A DNA stretch of 64,000 nt from Lotus japonicus (taxonomy: Eukaryota > Streptophyta > Magnoliopsida > Fabales > Fabaceae), in NCBI RefSeq assembly GCF_012489685.1, contig NC_080042.1, positions 28,773,158 through 28,837,157 of the forward strand, given 5' to 3'. The notes beneath the pieces are model-generated. The model saw nothing but the letters and a program-made list of their open reading frames with translations, did no database searches and was not told the origin of the DNA. Each line of letters begins with the position of its first letter. Positions within the stretch are counted from its first letter, which is position 1. The translations under genes and the position numbers were made by a program. This document shows, one piece after another, positions 22,001-33,098 of this stretch.

Positions 22001-23571
22001 TCACATACGCAAGACATATTCAAAATCTTCTAAGTTTTCTTTCATCTGAAATTCATTGAGTTTACTATTAGCTTTTTAGAAGCAAATCTCTTGTAAACAA
22101 TTCCTTGATAAACAGTTTGTTTAGTTCCTTTAGGAGATCAAGGTTGATCGGATCCTAGAGAAGACTAAGAGAGTGAATCTTAGTGTGAGCTAAGTCAGTG
22201 TAATTGTTAGTCACTTGTAGGTTTCAAGTGCAGTTGTAACTCTTACCTGATTAGTGGATTGCCTTCATTCTAAGAAGGAAGAAATCACCTTAACGGGTGG
22301 ACTGGAGTAGCTTGAGTGATTTATCAAGTGAACCAGGATAAAATCCTTGTGTGCTTTTCTATCTCTTATCTTTAGCACTTAAGTTCTCGAAAGATTTGTC
22401 AAAATCTTTAAGGTGGAAGTTTTATACTGAAAACGTTATTCAAACCCCCCCTTTCTACCGTTTTTCATACCTTCAAAAGGTTGCGACTTTGCTTAAAAAT
22501 GGGTATTTGATGCTAAAATTGATTCCGGCGGAATTTCGGCGACATAACGGAAAAACTAATCCGGCAGAAGTGCTCTTGGGCACGTAGGGAAGATGTTTAG
22601 AATCAAAAATGAGATATTCAGGATAGTTTTGCAAAAACCTCAAAACTATGAGCACAGAAAGACATAGAGAAAAGCTATAGAAAAAGCGATCAGAGGTAAG
22701 GATTAGCAACTATACCTCGAAACCTTGAAGTAGCAACTGTTTAATCGATGATCAAGCAAGAAATGAAGAAAATCTCTTCTTCCTCTTCCTTCTATGGAGC
22801 TCGCGGCCTTGGAGAGAAAATGGAGGAGTTTTTGTGATTTTTCTCACCTTTCTTGCTATATATAGAGGTTGGCAAAACGCGGTAAAATGAAAGTTTCGCG
22901 AATCTGATTTTTCCGGCTTCATTCTCCATGAATTCTAAGATAGGTTTTGGTGACATAAATCCAAAACTCAAAAGAGGTTTCCTTGTATTTTTGGTAACTA
23001 ATGCAAAGTCGGTGTAAAACTATTTTACCCGATAGGTTGCTTTTTGCATCGGATGTCGGAATAGAAAACTTCCTTCTGAAGAAAGATTGAAATCATCAAG
23101 AGAAATGGGTGTACGCGTGTAGAATCTTGATTTGAAGCTCTGAATAGAAAAAGTCTTCATTGTCGATTGATTCTAGGGTTTTGAAATACCAGGGTTTCGG
23201 TTTCGGCAAACTTCCGATGATTGGAATCGGACGTTCGTAGATCCTAGAGTTTCGCCTCGAAACGCTTGTTATATGTGGAATAAGAGAAGTTCTAACATTT
23301 CTCTGAAGATTTTTGAAACTTATTCCTACAGTGTTCCAAGGGTGGAACATAGTCTTTTCCTAAGGTTCTTGTCCTAGTTTTAAGCGAATCGATCGTGCTA
23401 TACCTTTTATCGATTTGGATACAATCCTTAGACTTTTCCTGAACTTTCTCCTTCATAAATTTATTTCATTCGATAAACTCTTGTTCAGGTTTTTCCTTCA
23501 CGATACGTCAAGCCTAATCGTAAATGGAAATCTCTTCCACTTATTCTAAGCTTAAAAACTTGGGTCTTACA
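19049..23571 (-). mobile_element. Solo T-family LTR, minus orientation, with GGTTA target duplication
   Basis: It starts TGTCACACCCCGATTTCGG and ends TTGGGTCTTACA, i.e. in its own sense TGTAAGACCC...GGTGTGACA. GGTTA occurs immediately before (19044-19048) and after (23572-23576), a clean 5-bp target-site duplication, and the flanks rejoin to match copy 1 of LTR B around 15430. No internal domain is present, so this is a solo LTR formed by LTR-LTR recombination. It gives the full T LTR: about 3.6 kb without the Sirevirus fragment it carries. A minus-strand TATA-like TATATATAG lies near 22857-22864. Confidence 0.85.
21560..22475 (+). mobile_element. 5'-truncated Sirevirus LTR fragment
   Basis: From TCTGATAACCAAGAAACACT to CATACCTTCA it matches the last ~920 bp of the Sirevirus LTRs at 50578-51798 and 58916-60129, including the GTATATAAAGAGG TATA region (~21955). 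The first ~300 bp of the LTR are missing and no target duplication is visible, so it probably arrived or survived as a fragment. Confidence 0.85.
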
Positions 23572-24744
23572 GGTTACTTGCACGCGACGGTGTTTTGTGG
23601 GTTGTACGGTGTGTCCCCACGTGATTTGGTTGACTGCGGTCACCTTGTGATTCTGTGGACGGACGGTGTGTCCCCCCACATGAATGAGGGTTGTACGGTG
23701 TGTCCCCTCAGAGAATTGTTCATCTGCGGATGATCGTGAATATGGCCATTGGTGTTCTGGTGGTTGTGTGAATGGTGAGGTCGTTAGCCTAACTGAACTT
23801 AGGTGACTGACTTTGATACAACGTAAAGATTATGCTTATTATACCTTGTTATTAATGAGAATACATGAACATGTGAATGTTTCCATGAGCACATGTGATC
23901 TGACCCTGTTATTTGTTTATGTGTTTATTTGGGGGGGGGGGGGGGTAGATGGCGACCACCACGATATCGGAGACTATCGTGAGATGGGAGATCGTTCTGA
24001 GTAGGCAAGCGGAAGACCGGCTCAGGGAGACCGACGGTTCCGGAGTCCGGAGAGTCTACGTCGGCAATGCAGAGCTCTTAGGGAGGAACAGATCTGGGAC
24101 GGTTGTGGAGAGGCAGATCCTTAGGGATGGGACTGTTGTGCTGCCACATCCTCCCGCTAGGTTTCATCAGACTACTGTGGACGAGGAGGAAGAAGATCCT
24201 TCGGAGGACACTACAGTGGAGTCACGGTTGGTCGAGGAGGAGGAGGCAGTGGAGTCTTCCCCACCAGAGGCCTAGTCGGGAGTCCATGCGCAGTGTGTAC
24301 CTGGGCGTCCAAAGTGCTTTAGAGTGGGACCTCGGAAGAGCGTGATAAAGCTGGAGCAGTCTAAGAAGAGAGCGCGTGGAGCGGGAGCTGACGTTCCGGA
24401 GCGGGATCAAGATTAGAGGGTTCCTTTGTGTGGGGTGAGAATTCGTGTCGAACTATTATTTATCATTTTTACTTTCGGGTTTTCTTTTGATGTACTTTGA
24501 TGTAGGGCTTTGGCTCAAGGATACATTCATGTACTTTTGATTTATGGTTCTTTTAATTACGAGTCATTTTATTCAGAAATACATGTCTTATTTATTCCGC
24601 AAACTTATTTCGTAAGTTTTGAAGAGTTTCGTAATAATTGAACTTTTGTCATTAAATCAAGATTAATAATTGAACGGCGAAAATTCTTTACGAAATGGTG
24701 ACGTTTGGTTTACTGTGTGACACTCGAGAAATCGGGGCGTTACA
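23572..24744 (+). mobile_element. LTR family B, copy 2, right part
   Basis: Resumes after the solo T LTR with GGTTACTTGCACGCGACGG, matching 15430 onward in copy 1, and ends GAGAAATCGGGGCGTTACA. It carries the second copy of the LTR ORF (23949-24275) after a G-run at 23931-23945. The next bases are not a primer site. Confidence 0.8.
23949..24275 (+). CDS. Short acidic ORF inside LTR B (copy 2), unknown
   Basis: A 108-residue frame homologous to 15817-16161, again directly after a G-run; it ends a few codons earlier because of a TAG after SSPPEA. Shared pieces include GSGVRRVYV, AELLGRNRS and RQILRDGTVVLPHPPAR. Unknown function. Confidence 0.3.
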   Translation: MATTTISETIVRWEIVLSRQAEDRLRETDGSGVRRVYVGNAELLGRNRSGTVVERQILRDGTVVLPHPPARFHQTTVDEEEEDPSEDTTVESRLVEEEEAVESSPPEA

Positions 24745-25142
24745 TTGCCAGTGACGCCCGGGGCCGACGAGGGCGGGGAGTGATCGCCGGTGCAGTGAGG
24801 CACGGACAAGGAGCGGCTCCTGGCAGGCTTCTAGCGGAGGGGCACGTGAATGAACCGATCTCACACCCGAACAAGAGGTATTCCGAGACTGTATAAGGAT
24901 GTACTATACAGTTGAGGAGGGCATAAGAGATTTGATTGGTACTATTCATAACAACAAGTTGCAACTTCTTTTCGGGAGCCCAACTAATAAGAACTCCATG
25001 GTTAAGTGTGCTAGCCTTGGAGAAATATTATGATGGGTGACCTCCTGGGAAGTTTTCCCTGGAAGCGCGCGAGTGAGGACAAAGCGCGCTGAAAAGACTC
25101 GTGTTGTTACCGTGAGGCCAGTCGTCAGATCGAGATGTTACA
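24745..25142 (+). mobile_element. 3' part of a Cassandra-like element (5S-derived TRIM)
   Basis: The last ~280 bp (from about 24860, CACACCCGAACAAGAGG) look like a Cassandra LTR. They contain a 5S-rRNA-derived stretch (24991-25053) followed by GCGAGTGAGGACAAAGCGCG and GAAAAGACTCGTGTTG, ending GAGATGTTACA. Cassandra is a short non-autonomous LTR retroelement with a Pol III-type 5S promoter inside its LTR. The preceding ~115 bp is GC-rich and would be its internal region. The 5' LTR is not present; the left neighbour is LTR B. ACAAT follows at 25143-25147. Confidence 0.6.
24991..25053 (+). repeat. 5S-rRNA-derived segment within the Cassandra-like LTR
   Basis: GAACTCCATGGTTAAGTGTG and, 20 bp further, GATGGGTGACCTCCTGGGA correspond to the A-box and C-box side of plant 5S rRNA (usual GAACTCC...GTTAAGCGTGCT and GATGGGTGACCTCCTGGGA). 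It is not a 5S gene: the 5' half is unrelated and the middle is altered. Confidence 0.75.
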
Positions 25143-26406
25143 ACAATGACGGGTTTGTTTTGGGAATGTTTGTTAGGTCGAACCAAGGTTCGAACCTTTA
25201 TTGTTTTAGGGAATCTAGTGTTTTCTCAAGGAGTTATTTGGGTTTGATGGGAACTTTGAACTTATAGAGTTTTGGACCAAAAATAATCATAATCTGTTTT
25301 ATATAGATAAATTCATAATATATTTATTAAGAATATAACGCTTTTAATTAATGACGACGATTTGATGGAAAAGACTTAGGAATGAACTTGAGTTTGGAAA
25401 ACGGGAATGGGTCGGTGATTCTAGTTTTGGGAACGTTATTTTGAAAGGTTTTGGAAAATGAGAATTGGATTTTGGAATTCAAAATCATAATGCACTAACT
25501 TACGATGAAACCTTTTACCTAATGAGAGAACTATTTTTAAGGGAACTCATATTATGGAAAAGAATTTATAGACGGGCTTCGCCAAGGATATGGGCGTTAG
25601 TGAGGTACCTAGTAGAGTACTCTTGGTGTAGCAGGATTTGACGGTCAACCGTGTAGAGTTGCATCGTCCCTGACTATACCTGGCACAACAGGAAGTGACG
25701 GTCAGCTGCGTAGAGTTGTATCGTTCCTGTTGATGTCTGGCATAGCAAGCAGGATGGTTAAACCCGTAGGGTCACAACCGACTTGACTATAGCCTAGGTT
25801 TCTCATTGTAGAAGCCTTTGGTCAATGAACCAATTTTTACCTGTGAGGACGAATCGTTGTTTTGCTAATCATATTGCACTCATGCATACACGCGATGAAG
25901 TGCCAAGCGGAGTACTTCGGTATAGCAGGAAGCAACGATCAGCCGTGTAGAGTTGAATCAGTCCTGACTATACCTGGCACAACAGGAAGTGACGATCATC
26001 TGGGTAGAGTAGTATCGTCCCTGTTGATGTTCGACATAGCAAGCAGAAATGGTCAAACCATGTAGAGTTTGCACCGTCTTGACTATAGCCAAAGGTGATA
26101 AGCGATACCCGAGCATAAATGGTTAAACATGAGGCCAGTGTTACGACCATCTCGAGGGGCCCAGCCTTTAAGTGGCAATACCGTTGGTTTGTCCCGTCGC
26201 CAAGCAGAGTGACGTTATTCGGATTTGTGTCAGCATATTCTGCATTGGCACACCATGCATCTTATTATGATTGACGTTGCATGACATGTCATGCCCTTTA
26301 ATTATATATGTTTAGATGTTGATGATCGGATTATTATTAGGGGTTTGATAACATGCTATGTTTATACCTTAGGGTAGGCAACACAGAACTTATACGTATA
26401 TATACA

Positions 26407-26453
<47 letters not shown>

Positions 26454-27154
26454 CCCTTATTCTTCAAATGTTTGTTGTATATCTATTGTATTCTGTAAGT
26501 TGACCCTAGCGCCTTGGCTTTGTTTGTATGTCTGTGTTTGGGCAGTCGGCCTGCTGCGAGACGTTCAACAGCTGATTCGTGATGGTTCAACGTTCGGGGA
26601 GGACTCGGAGCGAAATGACTACTCTTGAGGCTTCGACGTGGACCCGGTCTTCGTGCAGGATCGGATGAGGGTTGATGTTAAGGGTGTAGTACATCGGGTG
26701 TCGTTGTCATAGCTCTGATTTTCGTTTCTTATTTTGAGGCAGGGTAGGTCCCCGACTATTAGCTTGTTGTGTGTTTCTCTTCCATGAGGATCACAGGGAG
26801 TTTGTCGGACGTAGGAGGTCTTTTGGAGGCCGTTTTGGGCTGACTTACTTTCTTGGAGGACTGTATTTATAAAACTTATGACCCTGACTATAGGTCGCAC
26901 TTATTTGCCTGTGGGCACTACTTTCAGCTACTTGGTGATACTTTCCGTCACTTGAGGACACTCGTGACGATGTTTTTAGTTACAACGAGGACAATACTTA
27001 TATTGTATAATAGTCGCTGTTAATCGCGATTGGGTTGAGTCTTTATTTCGGCAAGCCTTTTTATTTAAACAAAACCAAAAAAAAAAATACCTGTTTTTCC
27101 GCTTTATTTTATTTATGAGTTACTAAAGTGACACCCAGAAATCGGGGCGTTACA
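25143..27154 (+). mobile_element. T-family LTR, plus orientation, right part
   Basis: Continues the LTR left at 13227: ACAATGACGGGTTTGTTTTGG matches 343 onward and the rest follows 341-2322 closely, ending ATCGGGGCGTTACA. It is not followed by a primer site (TTGAGAAGC...), so it is a 3' LTR or a solo LTR. Confidence 0.8.
26411..26451. repeat. (AT)n microsatellite
   Basis: About 20 AT units in the T LTR; the matching place in the first copy (near 1605-1620) has only a few units, so the run expanded after the copies separated. Confidence 0.9.
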
Positions 27155-27604
27155 TTGAGAAGCTACGTGATCAGAGTCAGAAGGAAGCTTGGATCCTCTG
27201 ACCATCAGAACTTCTGCTTCTGGACCGTTCACCTGAACTTCTGGTCTTCAGAACATGAAGTACTTCTTGTCTTGTGAGCCAGCTTACTCTCGGACTTCAG
27301 AACTTCCAAGTCTTCAGCTTCCGGACTATTCCTCATAACATCTGTTCCTCAGAGCTTCAGCGCTTGAGTCTTTCAGAGTCCACATCAGAGCTTTAATCTT
27401 CTGAACATAGTGATTGCAGAAGCGTTACATTGGTTACTCTTGGTTCTTCAACTTCTAATATATATATAGTCTTTGAGTCAGAGTCAAAGCCTGTTTGTCA
27501 CAACTTAAAAGACAAACGTTAGAGTACCATAATTGTTCATACATAATAAGAAACTTATTATCATCAAAACATAGAGTTGTACCACCTGACCAAATCTTGG
27601 TTTT
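27155..27604 (-). mobile_element. Diverged Sirevirus-like LTR fragment, minus orientation
   Basis: CTTGGATCCTCTGACCATCA, GTTAGAGTACCATAATTGTT and CATCAAAACATAGAGTTGTA are in the same order as in the minus-strand Sirevirus LTRs at 30748 and 53890, with many changes and a variable end (CTTGGTTTTACA). An older relative. Confidence 0.6.
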
Positions 27605-27945
27605 ACAAATAGAAGAACCATGTGAATGAGAATCTATCATGTGAAGAAAGGTCATCGTCTGAAGAAATGAAGGACAATTGAAATTTTGGTTCCCCTTGGA
27701 GGAATGTGTTACACAATGTTCAGGACATTGTGTAGAACATGCAAACAACAATAAACAGTGTTAAGCATGTTGTTAAGTAAACAAAGTAATAGAACAAAAT
27801 AACACAAGGAATTGGTAACCCAGCTCGGTGCAACGTCACCTACGTCTAGAGGGTTTTTACCCAAGAAAAGAAATTCACAATTTATAGTTTATGAACAACC
27901 GGTCTTACTAGAACACTCCTTGTTCAAAGCCTTACAATGTGACAC
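27605..27945. mobile_element. LTR fragment, unclassified copia-like
   Basis: Shares GTAACCCAGCTCGGTGCAAC / CACCTACGTCTAGAGGG / TTTTTACCCAAGA with 28320-28390. No coding sequence. Orientation cannot be fixed. Confidence 0.4.
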
Positions 27946-28205
27946 CCGCACTTTCAAGGCTCACAATAGTAAACTAAAGTGAAACAAATGCGGAAATATG
28001 CAAGTAAATTTTTTCGTCCAGATTCGCCCTATGTGGCGTACAGTCTAGAACCAATTTTCCAAGGTCATGTCTAGCAGTTTGTTGACCGCCCAAACACGAA
28101 CATACAAACAAGGCAGTGCGAGGGTCAACCCACAAAAATAATGTTTAATACAATCAACATGTAAAGGACAAAGGGAATATGTATATATCCTACATATTCC
28201 TTATG
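27946..28205 (-). mobile_element. Gypsy LTR fragment, minus orientation
   Basis: GTGACACCCGCACTTTCAAGG ... GTAAACTAAAGTGAAAC resembles the inverted end of T-like LTRs, and GTGCGAGGGTCAACCC resembles GACGCGAGGGTCAACTCC of the T LTR. It seems to resume at about 29060-29165, split by the copia-like piece. Confidence 0.5.
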
Positions 28206-29060
28206 AAATTCTGGCAACTGTAGGACAGATGTTCTACCAGATGTCTAAGACATCTTGTATAACATTACTCAAAACACAATAAATATTGCAGCAAGATAAT
28301 TGACTGAAAAACTAAAATCACACTGGAAGTTGTGAACCCAGTTCGGTGCGATATCACCTACGTCTGGAGGGTTTTCACCCAAGAGAGATAATTCACTATT
28401 ATAGAGAAATTGTACACAAAAGGTTTCACAAGAACTGCCCTAGTTCAACTACCTTTTCTACCTAACTCTACCCGTGGAATATTACGTAGGTTTCCCCCTA
28501 AGTATGAGAACTCTCTCTCACTCTCTCACACAATCACTGCCACAATGATTGAACTCAAACACGAGTTACAAAGACAGATCTCAAGATCACACAGTAAACA
28601 CTCAACTCTTCGCTCACAGAAATTTCATAAAGCTGCTTAGAGAACAAGAACAATACCTAGAACCTAGGTCTTGGGTCTTCATAAATAGTCTTTCAGGCCT
28701 TGTCTTCATTGGGCTTGGAAAGATCACACGGTCCACACACATAATCAAGAAGTTGTTATTAGAAACAGTCAGGTAGAAGTTGTTATTAGATCAAACCCCC
28801 CTTGAACCGGGTTTGATTACATATAGAATATTCCTTGGCGGTGCACATAAGCCTCCAATAATAACCTAACTTGATCACAAAGTAATCAACTTAAAGCTTC
28901 ACAACTAATCATCCAAGTCATAGACTATTTCCCAGGGACACATGTCATAGCACGATGTTAGAACAACTTGTCCGACATCTTGGCACACAAACACACTTAG
29001 CTAAAATGCAGACAATCAAACAAAGGAACAACACCTTAGTATGCTATCATTTGCAGCTAA
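28206..29060. mobile_element. Copia-like LTR fragment nested in the gypsy LTR fragment
   Basis: Contains GAACCCAGTTCGGTGCGATA and CACCTACGTCTGGAGGGTTT, parallel to 27820-27870, then CCCCCCTTGAACCGGGTTTGA. No ORF with known domain. Confidence 0.4.
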
Positions 29061-29165
29061 AAATCAAACCTCATCACATCAACAAATATAATCAAATGAA
29101 TGGCATGATATGCTAAAACGAATCTCCGGATTAACATAGGTTGGGCACCGTCGAGTCAGTCCTAA

Positions 29166-30487
29166 CATAGGTGTTGACCGGGTTTTTGTCCAAGTTTTTA
29201 GGGTTTTTCCTAGCTTCTTTTGAGTCTTTTTGTTGAGTCTCATGTAGTATTTCATGCATTTTTACTTTTATTTGTGCATTTGCATTAGTTTAGTAATTTT
29301 GTGGTTTCATAGGGACTTTTATTGTATTTTAGGAAAGATTAGGAGTCGTAGGTAATTTCCACTTGTCTTGGAGCCTTTGTGCAAAACTAACCTTTGAGTT
29401 TCTATATATTTTCCTCTAGCTTTGTCATCAAGTTTTCAGGTTGTAACAGTTGAAGAGGGAAGTTCTAGAGGCTTGGAGACATGAAGAAGGCATTAAAGTG
29501 GAGTTAAAATGAAGTTCAATGGGTTTTTGGGCGAGCAAGGGCAGCAACCTTGTGGTAGAAAACTTGCCCCTTTTGCCTATAAATAGGTTTTTAGTTTTTT
29601 TGTTTCATATTCATTCCATTTTTACATAAGTTAAGAGGTAGAGGAGCATCTAGGTGATTGAGAGAAGGCTTCCAAGCTTGTAATTCAGGTTCTTAGCCAA
29701 GCATGGCTCTTGCCCTGCTTGGCTAGTCTCTCTTCTATTGGTTAGGTTTTCTTGTAAGACTTTTCATATTTGAGTTATAATCTTAAGTTCTTTCCCACGT
29801 GTTCTTCTTCTTTCCTTGCATCCCATTTTCTTAATTTCAATATAAGCTTGTATGCATGCTTTCTTTATGCTTTTCTATAATCAGAACAGAAGTTTGTTAT
29901 AGATTAGGGAACCAATTTGGGATTACCCCTTCTATCTTGGCTACTAGGAATAGAGGAAGGGTTGGGGTTTGTTGGCGTGAACTTTATAATCTTTATGCTT
30001 CAAACAAATGTTTAAGTACACAAGGAATTGGGCTTATCTTTTGGTTTGAAAGAATTATCTATGTGAGGCATTGATAGGTAGTTGCTTAGGCTATAACATC
30101 AAGGAAATTAGACAATGCGGGTGGAATCTCAGAATGGAAAAACCTTTTGTATAGGGTCTCGCTCAAGTCCCTTGTGGAGATAAAGTCTAAACTAATCTAG
30201 TTTCCGGAAAGTGAAAACTATCGAGTTTACAATCGAAACTTCCGTAATGGAACACAATTCAAGGGAAAATACCCTAAGGGTCTTATTATCATGTTACTGT
30301 CAAACTAAGTCTTAAACGGTGCTCTAGTAGAGGAAATAGCCTTTTTTCGGACACTCTCGACCTTAGTCGGGTGTGAAAACGACTCTTGCTAACCCTAAAA
30401 CTAGATAAGAATCTTTAAACAAACATAAATTGAGTTGTCTAAAAGATTCATCTTGATAACTCAACAAAACGTAGTTCAGGATCCTTT
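29166..30487 (+). mobile_element. LTR fragment related to 7425-8378
   Basis: Shares the T-rich start (TTGAGTCTCATGTAGTATTTCA) and the GGAATAGAGGAAGGGTTGGGG / TAAGTACACAAGGAATTGGGC blocks with 7425-8378, but lacks the GGCGCC palindromes. No gene visible. It ends where a Sirevirus LTR begins (30488). Confidence 0.5.
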
Positions 30488-30747
30488 TGAAGGTATGCAA
30501 AACGATAGAAAGGGGGGGTTTGAATAGCGTTTTCAGAATAAAACTTCCCACCTAAGATTTTAACAAATCTTTCGAAACACAAGTAAAGTGCTTAAGATAA
30601 GAGATGAGAAAAGCACACAAGGATTTTATCCTGGTTCACTTGATGAAACACTCAAGCTAGTCCAGTCCACCTGTGAAGGTGATTTCCTCCTTCTTAGAAT
30701 GAAGGCAATTCACTAATCAGAGATTTGTTACAACTGCACTTGAATGG
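30488..30747 (-). mobile_element. Sirevirus LTR fragment, minus orientation
   Basis: TGAAGGTATGCAAAACGATAG to TGCACTTGAA matches the 3' ~255 bp of the Sirevirus LTR, diverged from its right neighbour. It is cut at 30747 by a full LTR of the same family. Confidence 0.8.
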
Positions 30748-31961
30748 TGAAGGTATGAAAAACGGTAGAAAGGCGGGGGGGGGGGGGTTTGAATAACGTT
30801 TTCAAAATAAAACTTCCACCTTAAAGATTTTAACAAATCTTTCGAGAACTAAGTGCTTAAGATAAGAGATAGAAAAGCACACAAGGATTTTTATCCTGGT
30901 TCACTTGATAAATCCCTCAAGCGAATCCAGTCCACCCGTTAAGGTGATTTCTTCCTTCTTAGAATGAAGGCAATCCACTAGTCAGGTAAAAGTTACAACT
31001 GCACTTGAAACCTACAAGTGACTAACAATTACACTGACTTAGCTCACACTAAGATTCACTCTCTTAGTCTTCTCTAGGATCCGATCAAACTTGATCTACT
31101 AAAGGTAACTAAACAACTGTTTAAGAAAGAATGTTTACAAAGGATTTGCTTCTGAAAAGCTAATAGTAAACACAATGAATTCAGATGAACGAATGCTTAG
31201 AAGGTTTTAAATATGGCTTGCGCGTGTGTAATTCTTCCAACCGCATCTTTCAATCTTCAGCCTCTATTTATACTCCAAGGATTAGGGTTTGAACGCTGCA
31301 TGGAAATGCTACCGTTGGAGGGCAGTTCTGGAAATTCCAGCTTCTGCTGTGGCTGAGAATGTTAGGTAGGTCGTCAGGATAGTACATTTGCTTTTGTACT
31401 TGGATAGTGACTTGACCTTTAAACCTAGTAGACTTCTGATCAGGAGAATGCTTCATGTTGGAACTTGTGAAGCCAGTGGATCAGAGTCAGAGGGAAGCAC
31501 AGATCCTCTGACCGTTGTATCTTCAGATTCTGAACTCAGAGGGAAGTACATGGTCTTCAGAGTCATCTTGCTTCTGGACATCAGATTTTCCACTATTCAG
31601 CTTCTGGATCTTCAGAGTCTTCTACACCATCAGAACATCTGAACCTTCAGAGTTTCTTGGTTGTCAGAACGTCTGGATCTTCAGAACTTCAAGTGACTGA
31701 GTCCATATCAGAGCTTGTATGACTTCAGATCTTCTGAAGCATTTCTACTGTTCAGAGTGAACATAGATGTTGCGAAAGCGTTGCTTGGGTCACTCTTTAT
31801 GCACAGTGCTTCTGATTTGTGTGAGATTGAATTGAGGTCAGAGCCTGTAAATAGCACACTCAGAAAAACACGTTAGAGTACCATAATTGTTCATACTAAA
31901 ATGTTAACTTGTAATCATCAAAACATAGAGTTGTACTACTCGATCAAAACTTGATCTTACA
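30748..31961 (-). mobile_element. Sirevirus 3' LTR (element E), minus orientation
   Basis: A complete 1214-bp LTR, TGTAAGATCAAGTTTTGATC...CATACCTTCA in its own sense. On the plus strand it is followed by ATCTCCCCCTTTTTGATG, the reverse of the polypurine tract, so it is the 3' LTR of a minus-strand element whose 3' internal region continues to ~33098. Confidence 0.85.
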
Positions 31962-32627
31962 ATCTCCCCCTTTTTGATGATGACAAAACCAAGTATTTTG
32001 ATGAACAATTCTTAAACAATAAACTGAATTCACTCAGAGTTTAGAGATATAGAATAAGACTTATCCTGATGTGAATAGTTTATTTTACTCATTCTGAATC
32101 CAAGTCACAGCTTGATTCTGAGCATAGCTCCCCCTGAATCTAAGACTTAATGAAAACGTTAGAAATGTCTAGATTCTGAGCTAAATAATGTAAGAGTTCA
32201 GAGTGAAGGCGCATGACATAGATGAAATAAAATAATCAGAGCGCATAAGTTTTCAGAGTCAACGATAAGTGGTATCAGAGTCAAATAGAATCACTTCAGA
32301 GGAAGTGAAATGTATTCCTTGTATTTGCCCAGTGACACATCTATGGTCATAAAAGTGGAACTCTTAAATTCTCCAAAATAAATCTCACTTACACATCAAA
32401 AACTAGGTGTACTCCCCCTTTTTGTCATAAGCAAAAAGGATGGGGTGTGAAAAACTCAGCTTGAAGTACAAGGTACTCCCCCTTAGAGAAGGTCTGAGTG
32501 AAAAGATGGAGAAATAAATGTTGTAGGAATGAGAGTTACGCGAACTAAGGAAGGGAGTAAATGCAAAATAAGAACGTTTACCACCGGCCACGAGAGTAAA
32601 TAGAAGCTTCATTTTCCAAGGACTTAA

Positions 32628-32682
32628 CCTCGAGAAACTGTAGGAGCAATAACTTCCAAGGAGAGAATGAAGCTTATATAAA
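32628..32682 (+). promoter_or_regulatory. Promoter-like block of the antisense ORF (element E copy)
   Basis: CCTCGAGAAACTGTAGGAGC-AATAAC, then TATATAAA at 32675-32682, 52 bp before the ATG at 32734. It matches the blocks upstream of the other two antisense ORFs; GAACGTTTACCACCGG about 60 bp further upstream is also shared with element A. Confidence 0.7.
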
Positions 32683-32733
32683 GCGATTTAGAAGAGGGTA
32701 AGCTTCACAACTCGATCAATACCATAAAAAGAA

Positions 32734-33017
32734 ATGGCTTCATACATGGTTGCACTGGAAGAGCTCAGAAGGAAAGCTTTTGAGGAAGATATGTTCCTCA
32801 ATATAAGGCAATTCAGGAACTCAGCCAGCTTGAGCTGAATTTTCTGGAAGAGAAGGAAGCTATGGAAAAGAGACTTAAGACGATAGAAGATAGTCTGGAG
32901 AGGGATGAGCTGAACATCAAACTCAACAACATCCAGTATTCATTGGATCGTCTGGAGAAAGAGAGGGTAGAGCAGCGCCAAGAGTGCAGAAGAATGAGGA
33001 AGGATCCTCCATTCTAG
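32734..33017 (+). pseudogene. Antisense coiled-coil ORF, deleted copy (element E)
   Basis: Starts MASYMVALEELRKKAF like the intact copies. After FLNIR about 100 bp are missing and the frame changes; the second half (IQELSQLELNFLEEKE ... EQRQECRRMRKDPPF) follows in another frame up to the TAG at 33015. AATAAA lies at 33062-33067. It is antisense to its minus-strand host element, as in the other two copies. Confidence 0.75.
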
Positions 33018-33098
33018 ATTTAGGGACAAAATGTATGTTGTAATTAACATAAATTATCATGAATAAAGAAAAAGATTTTGCAAACACAAGGTCATTTA

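Larger units (their letters stand above)
31962..33098 (-). mobile_element. 3' internal region of Sirevirus element E
   Basis: Parallels 49190-50577 of element A in reverse: three polypurine-type tracts (CTCCCCCTT at 31963, 32411 and 32475), the antisense-ORF promoter and a broken antisense ORF. The env-like ORF and everything upstream are missing; caulimovirid sequence starts at 33099. Confidence 0.75.

Noticed and set aside
24975..25060. 5S rRNA gene
   Set aside because: Only the internal promoter half resembles 5S and the rest does not match; it is a retroelement-borne derivative.
26411..26451. CRISPR or satellite array
   Set aside because: Simple AT microsatellite; no spacer structure anywhere in the window.
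33078..33098. Start of a viral gene at 33078
   Set aside because: The first codons come from Sirevirus sequence; viral homology begins only at about 33099.
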